From: Myxococcota bacterium
Lineage (GTDB): Bacteria > Myxococcota > XYA12-FULL-58-9 > JALHOP01
Length of the DNA: 64,000 nucleotides
Direction: 5' to 3'
Assembly: GCA_022842935.1 (NCBI GenBank)
Contig: JALHOP010000004.1
Coordinates: forward strand, 310,001 to 374,000
Part shown: positions 1 to 8,353 of the stretch, piece after piece
How the letters are laid out: each line of letters begins with the position of its first letter
Numbering within the stretch: position 1 is the stretch's first letter
Notes under the pieces: model-generated
Database searches by the model: none
What the model saw: only the letters and a program-made list of their open reading frames with translations
What the model was told of the DNA's origin: nothing
Position numbers and translations under genes: made by a program

Positions 1-1176
1 GTGACGCCAACGGTTTGGTCAGCCGGCTCTACCGTGAAGTTACTCGGTGGCGACTTCATGGGCCCCTCGAAGGGCAAGGTCATGGTGCGTTTCGTTGGCA
101 CCTACTCAGGCGGTGCTGGCGGCGGCGGTGGCAGCGTCGACATGGAGATCGAGGCCACCTACCGTGCGTCGAACAGAGTCGAGTTCGTTTTCGAGGCCGA
201 CGACACGCCCAAGGGTTTTGGCTCGTCCATCGGCTCATTCAGCGGCAAAGTCACTGCGACCAACGTCAACAAACGCGGCGGCGAAGGCAAGTCAGAGGCA
301 GTACAGACCACGATTCAAGTCGGGCCCTCGATCGTCGTCAACCGCGTCTCGCCGTATTCGCAATCCTGCGACGAGAAGCGCGCCCCGGGCATCTTGAACG
401 GTGACCTCGTCGACATCGACTTGTCGGTGACGGGGATGGGTTCGGGCTCTGGCTATGCGCCCATTGCCCTTACAGCGGCGTATGTCGCTGTCGACGACCA
501 GCCGCGCGTGGTCGAGGCGAATATCAGCGACGGGAATTCGACGCTGCTCACCATCGATCCGGGCATGCTCGCGCCGGGCGATGATCCGGAGAGCCTCAAT
601 GACGCGCGCACCAGCCGTGACGTCGGTGTGAGCATCACGGCGACCGATGGCGAAGGCAACCAAATCCGCCGCCTGGTGGTCTTCACGGTGCATCAGCCTT
701 ACGAGGTCTACTACGATGGTAACGTCGAGGTGGTCGAGGTGTTCGCACCTCAGGCCGTGACCGGGTGCCTTCCGGGCGGCATGAACGGCAACTCCTTCAA
801 CTACAGCGAGAGCACCAACGAGGGGCGTAGTCGCGGCTATAGCTTGAGCGGCAGTTTCGGTGTCAGCGTTTGGATCTTGAACGTGGGCTTCGGCTTCGGC
901 GTGTCGAGCAGCGTCTCGAGCGGTACGGGCACCGGCCTCGGCATCAGCCGCAGCGTCTTCCCTCACTGGTTTGGGGCCTTTTTCCGCCAGACATCGAAGC
1001 TCCTGCGCACTGGCACCATCGTCCGCTATGACGAATGTGGCGGTAGCCGCGAGGTCGGTGAAGCCTACGTCACCGACTGGACCTGGGCGCCTGGGTTCAA
1101 CATGAAGCCGGGTCCGTGTCCGCCGCTGCCCGAGCCGTTATTCTCCGAGCCGGGCATTGCGGACGGGGAGGAGTGA
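1..1176 (+). CDS. Secreted/surface IPT-like repeat protein, 5' end outside window
   Basis: The frame is open from base 1 (a GTG there may be internal), so the N-terminus is probably missing; 391 residues are visible. The visible start, with Gly- and Val-rich strands around 'GSTVKLLGGDFMG', looks like an IPT/TIG or Ig-like fold, and a second beta-rich domain follows at about residues 108-245. The C-terminal third is Ser/Gly-rich (about 265-320), as in exported beta proteins. I do not recognise a named family and see no catalytic motif. The stop TGA overlaps the ATG of the next gene (ATGA-type overlap at 1174-1178), so the two are probably translated together. The next three genes are also exported, which suggests a cell-surface assembly. 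Confidence is high that it is coding and low for function. Confidence 0.75.
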   Translation: MTPTVWSAGSTVKLLGGDFMGPSKGKVMVRFVGTYSGGAGGGGGSVDMEIEATYRASNRVEFVFEADDTPKGFGSSIGSFSGKVTATNVNKRGGEGKSEAVQTTIQVGPSIVVNRVSPYSQSCDEKRAPGILNGDLVDIDLSVTGMGSGSGYAPIALTAAYVAVDDQPRVVEANISDGNSTLLTIDPGMLAPGDDPESLNDARTSRDVGVSITATDGEGNQIRRLVVFTVHQPYEVYYDGNVEVVEVFAPQAVTGCLPGGMNGNSFNYSESTNEGRSRGYSLSGSFGVSVWILNVGFGFGVSSSVSSGTGTGLGISRSVFPHWFGAFFRQTSKLLRTGTIVRYDECGGSREVGEAYVTDWTWAPGFNMKPGPCPPLPEPLFSEPGIADGEE

Positions 1177-2135
1177 TGCGCAGCTCCATCCTTGCCTTCG
1201 TTTTGGTGTCCGCAGCGGCGGTCGCGTGTGGCGATCTGCCGGAGCCGACCGTCAACGGCACGGCGACACCCTCGGACCAGCAGCAAACGAAGTCGCTCAA
1301 GCCCGAGCCCCCAGACCTTTCGACGCGCACGACCATGTCGGGCTACTCGTCGTTGCCTATCCGCGGAAGCGCCGAAAAGGACGCGACCATCATCGTCGAG
1401 GGCGGGGCGGCGCCAACCGCGGCCGACGTGCAGGGGACTGGTAACTTTTGCGTCGATGTAGCGCTCAAAGAAGGGCGCAATGACCTCAAGATCTTCGTGC
1501 AGCGCCTCGATGATTCGCGCTCCGATATGGTGACCTATCGGGTGACCTACGATCCGAGCATCGGTGAAGACGAAGAGGACCCAGAGGAGCCGTTGCCGCC
1601 TCCGACCGGGCAGGTGCGCGACGTGGCGGTTCGCAAGTCGGTCGGCGCGAGCGTCGCGGGCAGTGGCGTCAGTTACATCACGGACGCCGACGACGGCACC
1701 TACGCGAACTTCTCGTCTTACCCCGCGCTCTACATCGACCTCGGCTCGACCTACGCCATTCAGAAGATCGAGATCGTTTGGGCCGCCAATGCGACGACCG
1801 ACGGTACCTTCGCCGACGAATACGACCTCCTGACGAGCTTGCAGGCCTCGCCAACACGTCCGATGGACGCGTCCACCTCGGGCTGGTCTGTCGTTGCCTC
1901 GGTGGTCGGGGCCTCCGGTGGGAACGGAGACGGCGGTCTCGACACGTTCGAGGTGGGTACCCCCATCAGCGCGCGCTGGGTTGGTCTCACGGTCAACAGC
2001 AATGACACTCCCTGGTACTCCTGGGACTGGAGCGTCAACATCGCGTCGATCCGCGTGTTTGCGCCGGAGATCATTACGGGCGGCGGCGGCGGTACGGGAA
2101 ACATCGGCCCTCCGACCTGTGAAAACGGCGACTGA
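1176..2135 (+). CDS. Lipoprotein with Ig-like and F5/8 type C (discoidin-like) domains
   Basis: The start is set at ATG 1176 because the frame then opens with a lipoprotein signal peptide ending in lipobox AVAC (Cys18); an upstream in-frame ATG at 1116 would bury the signal. The protein has 319 residues. About 55-130 form a bacterial Ig-like module of the glucodextranase domain-B kind ('LPIRGSAEKDATI'). About 145-305 resemble an F5/8 type C galactose-binding domain ('YIDLGSTYAIQKIEIVW', later 'ARWVGLTVNSND'). Such domains bind surface carbohydrate or other ligands. The first codon overlaps the stop of the preceding gene, and the next gene starts 9 bases after its stop, so all belong to one operon. 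Anchoring in the outer membrane is inferred from the lipobox. Confidence 0.82.
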   Translation: MRSSILAFVLVSAAAVACGDLPEPTVNGTATPSDQQQTKSLKPEPPDLSTRTTMSGYSSLPIRGSAEKDATIIVEGGAAPTAADVQGTGNFCVDVALKEGRNDLKIFVQRLDDSRSDMVTYRVTYDPSIGEDEEDPEEPLPPPTGQVRDVAVRKSVGASVAGSGVSYITDADDGTYANFSSYPALYIDLGSTYAIQKIEIVWAANATTDGTFADEYDLLTSLQASPTRPMDASTSGWSVVASVVGASGGNGDGGLDTFEVGTPISARWVGLTVNSNDTPWYSWDWSVNIASIRVFAPEIITGGGGGTGNIGPPTCENGD

Positions 2136-2144
2136 GCGAGCCAC

Positions 2145-3860
2145 GTGACCGCTATCGCGATCGCACTCAGTGCTTTGGTGATCCAGGCCCAGCAAGAATG
2201 GGTCGAAATCACCATGGGACAACCGTTCACCGACGACATCTCGTACGTCGGTGTGTTGCCGGGCACCGAAGAGCTCTGGATCGGCACGGTTCTGGGCGAG
2301 ATCTACCGCAGCTTCGACAACGGCACGACGTGGGAGATTGTCTTCCAACCGGTGTCCTACGACAACTTGCTCGACATCAGGACGCGCCAGCTACGTACGC
2401 CTCAGCTCAATCTTGATCTCTTGCGGTCGCTGCGCGGCAACATCCCTGTCCGCGACCGTCAAGCGACCGCGCAACGCTCGCTCGATCTCGCTGGTAACTT
2501 GCGCAGCCGTCAGCGTTTGCCCACGGCGCGCGTGCTTGGTTCGCTCGTCGCCAACGAAGTCCGTGATCCCGGACAGATAAACCAGATTGATCGCTGCTTC
2601 GACTACATCTTCGTCAACGCTTCGAACGGCATCTATCGCGCCGCGCCAGGTGAGCCGTTGCGCTTCGAGATCATCGAGACCGGGCGCAACTTGGGCTTGG
2701 GGCGCGTTTCCTGGCTCTCCTGCAACCGCAAGAGGCCAGGTCACATGATCGGCAAGACCATCACCGGCCAGATCCTCGAGACCTACGACTACGGCGACTC
2801 GTGGGCGCAATACGTGAACCCCTTCGTGCTCTCCCACAAGGTCAGCACCGCGGGCTTCTACGAAGGACGCCTGCGCATCCTCGCCGGCGGCCGCCTATTT
2901 CGCGAGAGCGAAGACCGCCGCACGTACGAAGAAGAATGCGTCTTCATGTACGACAGCAAAGACTCCGAGCCGGCATGGACGTGGCGAACCGACGGTCCCG
3001 CCTTCGGTATCACGGGCGACGGCGTCACTGTTTGCGACCACAACCGATTCTTGCGCATCCGCGACGAACGCTTCGCGCACAAGTCCATCGCTTGGTTTCA
3101 GATCGAGGGTGCGCACGCAGAGCACATGCTCGTCGCGACCGCCGACGACATCTACCTTTCACACGACGGCGGCAAGAATTTCGATCTCGTCTTCACGCGC
3201 CCGACGCAGCGCAGCATCGACTTGGTGTTGGTCGACGATCTGCGGACCTTCGACAACGCGATGGTCTGGATGGGCAACGTGTTGCTCAAGCGCGTCGACG
3301 TGTCACGAACGCCCAGCGAGACGGCGACAGACGTCCAGGAGATCTTCAACAAGGCGCCCATGTGGGAGGTCATCGAGATCGCGCTGAGGCACTACCAAGT
3401 CGACGCGGCGCAGGTTGCGGCGCGCCGCGATGACGCGCGTTTGCAAGGCATCATGCCGCTCATCCGAGCAAGGTACGCCTACCGCGATGGCAATGGCCTC
3501 ACGACCCTCAACGACATCGTACGCACCGGCTTTCAAAACGCCGAGATGCGCGTCGCCGAGCGCTTTCCGAACGGCCACAACTGGGACGTCGTCATCGCGT
3601 TTGACCTCGCCGACCTCTTGCGTTCGCGCAGCTCCACCGACCGGAGCTGGGCCGACGTCGAGCGCCTGCGCCGCAGGCTGACGTATCGCTTCGAAGATGC
3701 CTATACGAAGTGGGCGAACACCACCTTGCAGCTTCGGCGCGATGGCCTCGACGCCAAGCAGCGTTCGCAGCTCGAGGTGCAAAAGCGCGAAGTGGCCGCC
3801 TATCTCAACTATGTGACGGACGGGTATTTCGACGTTTTCGGCGGGAAAGCCGCGCTCTAG
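2145..3860 (+). CDS. Exported BNR/Asp-box repeat protein
   Basis: GTG start at 2145; residues 1-16 form a short signal peptide (MTAIAIALSALVIQA, then QQ). At least three Asp-box (BNR) motifs are visible: 'IYRSFDNGTTWEI' (about 52-64), 'ILETYDYGDSW' (about 209) and 'IYLSHDGGKNF' (about 335). This is the pattern of sialidase-like, photosystem-stability-factor-like beta-propellers, but I see no sialidase catalytic residues (no RIP motif). The last 165 residues, from about 404, are a separate helical module also found in the next gene (see findings). The protein is 571 residues. It lies 9 bases downstream of the discoidin-like lipoprotein, in the same operon. The likely role is structural or ligand-binding in the periplasm or on the surface. 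Confidence 0.8.
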   Translation: MTAIAIALSALVIQAQQEWVEITMGQPFTDDISYVGVLPGTEELWIGTVLGEIYRSFDNGTTWEIVFQPVSYDNLLDIRTRQLRTPQLNLDLLRSLRGNIPVRDRQATAQRSLDLAGNLRSRQRLPTARVLGSLVANEVRDPGQINQIDRCFDYIFVNASNGIYRAAPGEPLRFEIIETGRNLGLGRVSWLSCNRKRPGHMIGKTITGQILETYDYGDSWAQYVNPFVLSHKVSTAGFYEGRLRILAGGRLFRESEDRRTYEEECVFMYDSKDSEPAWTWRTDGPAFGITGDGVTVCDHNRFLRIRDERFAHKSIAWFQIEGAHAEHMLVATADDIYLSHDGGKNFDLVFTRPTQRSIDLVLVDDLRTFDNAMVWMGNVLLKRVDVSRTPSETATDVQEIFNKAPMWEVIEIALRHYQVDAAQVAARRDDARLQGIMPLIRARYAYRDGNGLTTLNDIVRTGFQNAEMRVAERFPNGHNWDVVIAFDLADLLRSRSSTDRSWADVERLRRRLTYRFEDAYTKWANTTLQLRRDGLDAKQRSQLEVQKREVAAYLNYVTDGYFDVFGGKAAL

Positions 3861-3899
3861 CGACGTCTTTGCCGATAAGGTTCTTTCCAGGAGCTGGTC

Positions 3900-4667
3900 A
3901 TGAAGGTCATCCTTTTCGTTTACATGAGCCTTGCGCAGGGTGCCGACGCACCGATGCCGAGCGCCCAGGCTGACGTCGAAGCTGATGTCGACCGCGCGAT
4001 GCGCGTCCTGGCCCAAGACCCGCCCATCGCCGAGGTGCAGGAGGCCGCGGTCGAGTACTTCCGCGTCGCCCAGAACGACCTCAATTATTACCGTCTTGTG
4101 TCGCGTCTGCGCGCCGTCTTGCCGACCTTGAGCGGCGGCTACACCTACCAGAACGACGAGGCCCTCACGCTCGGTAACGATCGCATCGCCACCGGTGTCG
4201 GTTACGACCCCGCCAATCCGCAGACCACGACGAACGGCAACACCATCGGTCGGGCGTACACTGCGGGCGTTAGCTGGAACCTCCAGGGGCTCATCTTCGA
4301 CTCCTCACAGCTCGACACGTACGCGCTCGTCGGCATCCACGAAGATCTCATCAAGGAGGTCACGCGCCTCTACTACACGCGCCAGCACAACATGCTCGCC
4401 TTTACGCTCGCACCTCCCGGCGACGCCCGTGCCCGCGCGGCGCTCATCGTCCGAACGCGCGAGATCGAAGCCATGCTCGATGCGCTGACCGGCAACGCGT
4501 GGACCAAGCTCAAGACCCAGTATCGCGGAACCGCTCAGGCTGCGAATACCGCGTCGCCGGTGGTCGCCCCGCGTCCCGTTCAGCCGAACGCCGTCCCAGC
4601 GGGCTACCAGCCGGTGCCGCCGCCGCCCTCGGGTGGCGGAACGCCGGCTTCGCGCGTCCGTCGCTAA
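3900..4667 (+). CDS. Small exported protein sharing a module with the upstream BNR protein
   Basis: ATG 3900 is preceded by AGGAG at 3889-3893. The 255-residue product begins with a short signal peptide, then a module at about 38-200 that matches the C-terminal module of the BNR protein in order and spacing: an 'AxxEYFRVA' helix, 'RLRAVLPTLSGGYTYQND', a 'W(N/D)L..L.FDSS' segment and a helix with 'TRLYYTRQ'. The C-terminus (about 215-255) is Pro/Gly-rich and low-complexity, ending in a basic RVRR. The 'WNLQGLIFDSS' and 'RTREIEAMLDALTGNAW' segments resemble TolC-like or barrel-associated proteins in myxobacteria, but this is only an impression. It is the last gene of the first cluster. Confidence 0.75.
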   Translation: MKVILFVYMSLAQGADAPMPSAQADVEADVDRAMRVLAQDPPIAEVQEAAVEYFRVAQNDLNYYRLVSRLRAVLPTLSGGYTYQNDEALTLGNDRIATGVGYDPANPQTTTNGNTIGRAYTAGVSWNLQGLIFDSSQLDTYALVGIHEDLIKEVTRLYYTRQHNMLAFTLAPPGDARARAALIVRTREIEAMLDALTGNAWTKLKTQYRGTAQAANTASPVVAPRPVQPNAVPAGYQPVPPPPSGGGTPASRVRR

Positions 4668-5165
4668 CGCTCGCCTCGCAAGGCGGGTCCTACAGCGAAC
4701 ATCGCTTGCGATGAGCGCGACTCGACAATGGCGCGACGCGGCACGACTCCCATGTGGAGGCCTATGATTGGCCCTCGCCGAGGGCCGAAGGCCGGGCCGA
4801 GGATAGGCCGGACGGGCCCCCCCGCGTAGAGACGGGCACTGCCCGCGCGCATTTGCCGGCGAACCAATCACCGGTGCGCCGTCGCCAGGCCCCAGCGCCC
4901 AGGCGCACAGAGCGATCTTTGCCCTGGACGCCGTCCGTCCGGGGCGTTCGCGTCTCCTGCGTCGTCTAAATGACGTGGCGTCGCGAGGTAGCCAGCAACC
5001 TCGAGCACTGCTGGTCGATAAGCCGATAGTCATTGCGCGGAATAGGGGACCCCTTTGCAATTTCCAACCATCGCTCGAACGCACGGTACGACAGCGCGCG
5101 GCTTCGAAGCCGCCCGACCTTCGAGCACGCAACCCCAGCCGTCTGCCTCCGACCTTCGCGCCGCG
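4668..5165. other. Intergenic stretch without a convincing gene
   Basis: About 500 bases between the surface cluster and the ferredoxin reductase. Open frames here lack coding character and recognisable products. The main structure is a perfect 8-bp inverted repeat, GGCCCTCG/CGAGGGCC, at 4770-4777 and 4779-4786 with a single central base, surrounded by other G+C-rich short repeats. It has no T-tract, so a terminator role is uncertain. No tRNA or riboswitch signature was seen. Confidence 0.5.
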
Positions 5166-6305
5166 ATGCATCCGAATCCCTTGGCCCCGGCGCTCGCGCA
5201 GGCTCGGCAACATGTCGCCGAGCTCGAGGCCCTCGTCCCGTCGGGCACGCCCTGGCAGGGTTATCGTCAGTTTCGCGTCGTCGCGATCATCGACGAAGCC
5301 GATAGACAGCGCAGCTTCAGCATCGAGCCGGTGGATGGTGAGCCGATCGCAGGCTTCAAGCCGGGCCAGCACCTCATATTCCGCGTTACCCTCGACGCCA
5401 CCGAACATGTTCGTTGCTATAGCCTGTCGGATGCGCAGCGACCCGATCGCTATCAGGTCACGGTCAAAGACGCACTCGCGCCGGGTGAGCCGCGCACCAG
5501 CGTTTCGCACTACTTCCACACCCTCAAGGAAGGCGCTGTGCTCGACGTTTCTGCCCCCAAGGGGCAGTTCGTCTTCGACCTCGACGACCCAACTCCCGCG
5601 GTGCTTATCGCCGGCGGGGTCGGAATTACGCCGTTTCTCGCCATGGTGAAGGAAGTGGTGCGCACGGGGTCGCAGCGCGAGATCCATCTCTACTATGGCG
5701 TCCAGACGCCCGACGATTTCGTGCGATCGGCCGAGCTCCGCGCGATTGCGAGCGACCACCCCAACATCAAGGTGCATCTGGTCTGCTCGAAACCAGAGGG
5801 CTTCGCGGCCGGAGCGAGCTTCGATCATGTGGGGCGGATTTCGATCGATCTCATCAAGCAGACCCTGACCAAGAAGCAGCACTACGCGTTCTACATGTGC
5901 GGGCCGGCCGGCATGATGTCGTCACTGACGACAGGTCTGCAGCAACACGGTGTCGCGGCGCGTGACATCCACTCGGAGGCCTTCGCAGCGGCGCCAGTCG
6001 TGACCACCAGCGCCCGAGAGAAGGCGATGGGTGTCGCCGACGTTCAGCCCGTGCAGGTGTTCTTCGCGCGTGCTGGTGTCGCCGTAGAGTGGGATCCGAG
6101 CAAGACGACGCTCCTCGACGCAGCGAATTCCAAGGGCAAGCGGATCGAATCTGGATGCAAGGCGGGCTCGTGCGGCATGTGCTGCGTCGACTTGAAGAGC
6201 GGCAGCGTCGAATACCCGAGCGGTACGCAAATCGACCCCGGCCCCGGCAAAGTCTTGCCCTGCATTGCGCAACCCACGAGCAAACGTATCGAGCTGGACG
6301 TGTGA
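5166..6305 (+). CDS. FNR-type oxidoreductase with C-terminal 2Fe-2S ferredoxin domain
   Basis: It transfers electrons from NAD(P)H through FAD to a plant-type 2Fe-2S cluster. Domain order: an FAD-binding barrel ('GFKPGQHLIF', 'RCYSLSDAQRP' being the RxYS motif), an NAD-binding fold ('LIAGGVGITPFLAM', 'YMCGPAGMM'), then a ferredoxin domain with Cys331, Cys336, Cys339 and Cys366 (C-x4-C-x2-C-x26-C). This is the layout of reductases of oxygenases, hydroxylases and desaturases (phenol hydroxylase/PaaE-like). The start is ATG 5166 (379 residues). A longer form from TTG 5055, which has a weak AGGGGA upstream, is possible, but its extra 37 residues look non-conserved. The gene ends 4 bases before a diiron-protein gene, which makes that protein the likely electron acceptor. 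Confidence 0.88.
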   Translation: MHPNPLAPALAQARQHVAELEALVPSGTPWQGYRQFRVVAIIDEADRQRSFSIEPVDGEPIAGFKPGQHLIFRVTLDATEHVRCYSLSDAQRPDRYQVTVKDALAPGEPRTSVSHYFHTLKEGAVLDVSAPKGQFVFDLDDPTPAVLIAGGVGITPFLAMVKEVVRTGSQREIHLYYGVQTPDDFVRSAELRAIASDHPNIKVHLVCSKPEGFAAGASFDHVGRISIDLIKQTLTKKQHYAFYMCGPAGMMSSLTTGLQQHGVAARDIHSEAFAAAPVVTTSAREKAMGVADVQPVQVFFARAGVAVEWDPSKTTLLDAANSKGKRIESGCKAGSCGMCCVDLKSGSVEYPSGTQIDPGPGKVLPCIAQPTSKRIELDV

Positions 6306-6309
6306 GCCC

Positions 6310-8340
6310 ATGACCTCATTGCCCCCCGTTTCTTCTGATGTCCTCCGCCGTGCCGCCAGCGAAGGTGTGAGGCTCGCCGAGCAACGTCTCGTCGCCGCAG
6401 ACGGGACGATCAAGGTTGCCGAAGCCGAGTTGCCGCCGGCACTGCGCGCCGTGCAGCAGGTATTGAATGGCGCGCCGGAGGTGGAGCGTCGCGAAGTTGC
6501 AAGCGCGTTCTCTCAGGCCATGGCTACGACGATCGCCGAGCGGTCCGCTTCAGCGGCCAAGGGCGGCGTTGACCCGACTGGGGCCAGCGCCAATCTCGGC
6601 GCCTCGTTGAACGACCTTGCCGAGGCCACCTCCCGCAAGATTGAGTTTCACGAGGTGCGTGGCGAAAAAATTCGTGTCGAGAAGTCCGGCGAGGGCATCC
6701 GCTACTACTCGGTCGGGAAGGGCGGCAAGGAGGTAGAGCTCGCCTACAACCCATTCACCGAGCGCGAGCACGCGGGGATCACGTACATCCGCGCCTTGCT
6801 GAGCCCGAAGGAGAACCGGCGCATTCGTGCCGAGTTCAAGCGTTTCAAGAAGCGCGTCAACGACATCATGGCTCAGGTCACTGACAAGGACCTGATGTGG
6901 AGCTTCAGCCGTCTCGACAAGGTGCGTCTGCTCGAGGGCATCTCGCGCCACGACGGTACGCCGCTAGTCAACATGTGGCATCGGGGGCCCATGGTCGCCA
7001 ATGTCGCTCCATCCGACTTCGACGACTCGACGATTCCGCGCGAAGACCTGGCGCTCTTGTTCAAGGCCGCGATGGACATCGAGCTTCCCGCTTCGATGTA
7101 CAGCTTTGCATCCGCGGCGCCACTGCACGACTACTTCCACGACATCGCCCACTTCATGGGATCGACGTTGAGCGAGCGCGTCACCGCAAGCGCGCTGCAC
7201 GGTAACGGCAACAAGCGCCACGAGACCGCCGTTTGGTCGCAAGAGGAAGAGCGCCACGGTCCCGTCCTTGACGCAATCTACAACGGCATCAAGGTCGAGG
7301 GTGAGCCTGTGTTGCACGCGCAGCTCTCGTACCCGATCGTTCGCGAGGTCAGCGCCAAGGGCGCAAAGCAAATGATGTTGCGGCGCGAGTTCGCCGAGAT
7401 CGTCGCTGGCACCGCGTATCTGGTGCTCAAGGGCAACGCGAAGCCCGACTCGAGCGCCGACCTCGCGCTCGATGGCATCTTCCGCGACGAGCTCTACCAC
7501 TCGATCCTCATGCAGGCAGGCGTCAAAGCCGCCTACAATCCGTCGCGACTCGGCAATATCTTCATGATCTTGCACAACGCCTATCAGGCGCGTGGTGATA
7601 CCGCGACTGACGAAGTCCGTTATCGCACCCCCGAGCCACTCCTATTGCTCGAGGTTGCCTATGCGTTCATGGCCATGGAGAAGCGCATTCATCAGTTCAT
7701 GAAGCGTTTTTCGCTCGAGGACCTGCGAAAGGCAGTGGGGCCAGTCTACGCGACCGAAAAAGAGCTTCAGGACGCGGTTGACCGTGGCGAGCATGCGCGA
7801 ACGCGTCACTACGAAGTCGAGCAGAATCCGGATCTCTCCGAGGCTGATGTGGCGGCGCTCGTGAAGCGATTCCCGGGCCGGTTCGACCTCGCCAATCGCA
7901 ACATCCGCGAAAGCGAGCTGGTCAAGATCCTCGATGCCTACAAGGCGAACCACCTCTCGCGTCCGAGCTATTGGCTCGAGCGCAAGGACTTCAAAGACGT
8001 CGCGAGCTCGGATGGCTCGCGGGTGCTCGAGCGCAAGTACGAGGATGGCTCATCGTTGACGCTGACCTTCCCGAAGACCGGCGGGTTACCCTGGGTGAAG
8101 ATGGACACCGGCATGTTCATCACATTTGATCAGTCGATGGCCGACATGACCTTCCGCGAGGTCGGCGCCTTGATGGCAAGCAATAGCGCGGAGAGCTTCG
8201 CCAAGGGTCGAGATGCTGCACCGGACCTCGAGCGTACCGACAAGCGCGCGTGGTTCACGGAGCTGGTACTGAATCTCAGCTCGCGCAAGACCTATCAGGC
8301 CGCACCGCTGACCATCGTCCGCGATGTGACATTCATCTGA
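6310..8340 (+). CDS. Large diiron, acyl-ACP-desaturase-like (ferritin-like) protein
   Basis: ATG 6310 lies 4 bases after the reductase stop; 676 residues. The centre carries the two paired iron-ligand motifs of the ferritin-like desaturase/oxygenase fold: 'WSQEEERHG' (Glu312-314, His316) and 'RDELYHS' (Glu394, His397). A preceding 'ELPASMYSFA' helix (about residue 258) is in the right place for the first carboxylate ligand. Plant-type acyl-ACP desaturases have ENRHG and DEKRH at these points. The protein is roughly twice the family length (about 350), with about 200 extra residues at each end and no recognised domains. No signal peptide. The substrate is unknown: a fatty-acyl carrier or another hydrocarbon is likely. 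It probably receives electrons from the adjacent reductase. Confidence 0.78.
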   Translation: MTSLPPVSSDVLRRAASEGVRLAEQRLVAADGTIKVAEAELPPALRAVQQVLNGAPEVERREVASAFSQAMATTIAERSASAAKGGVDPTGASANLGASLNDLAEATSRKIEFHEVRGEKIRVEKSGEGIRYYSVGKGGKEVELAYNPFTEREHAGITYIRALLSPKENRRIRAEFKRFKKRVNDIMAQVTDKDLMWSFSRLDKVRLLEGISRHDGTPLVNMWHRGPMVANVAPSDFDDSTIPREDLALLFKAAMDIELPASMYSFASAAPLHDYFHDIAHFMGSTLSERVTASALHGNGNKRHETAVWSQEEERHGPVLDAIYNGIKVEGEPVLHAQLSYPIVREVSAKGAKQMMLRREFAEIVAGTAYLVLKGNAKPDSSADLALDGIFRDELYHSILMQAGVKAAYNPSRLGNIFMILHNAYQARGDTATDEVRYRTPEPLLLLEVAYAFMAMEKRIHQFMKRFSLEDLRKAVGPVYATEKELQDAVDRGEHARTRHYEVEQNPDLSEADVAALVKRFPGRFDLANRNIRESELVKILDAYKANHLSRPSYWLERKDFKDVASSDGSRVLERKYEDGSSLTLTFPKTGGLPWVKMDTGMFITFDQSMADMTFREVGALMASNSAESFAKGRDAAPDLERTDKRAWFTELVLNLSSRKTYQAAPLTIVRDVTFI

Positions 8341-8353
8341 GATCGCGCGGGGT

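Noticed and set aside
4975-5649. Open frame overlapping the ferredoxin reductase
   Set aside because: Different frame from the clear FNR domain; Arg/Pro-rich shadow.
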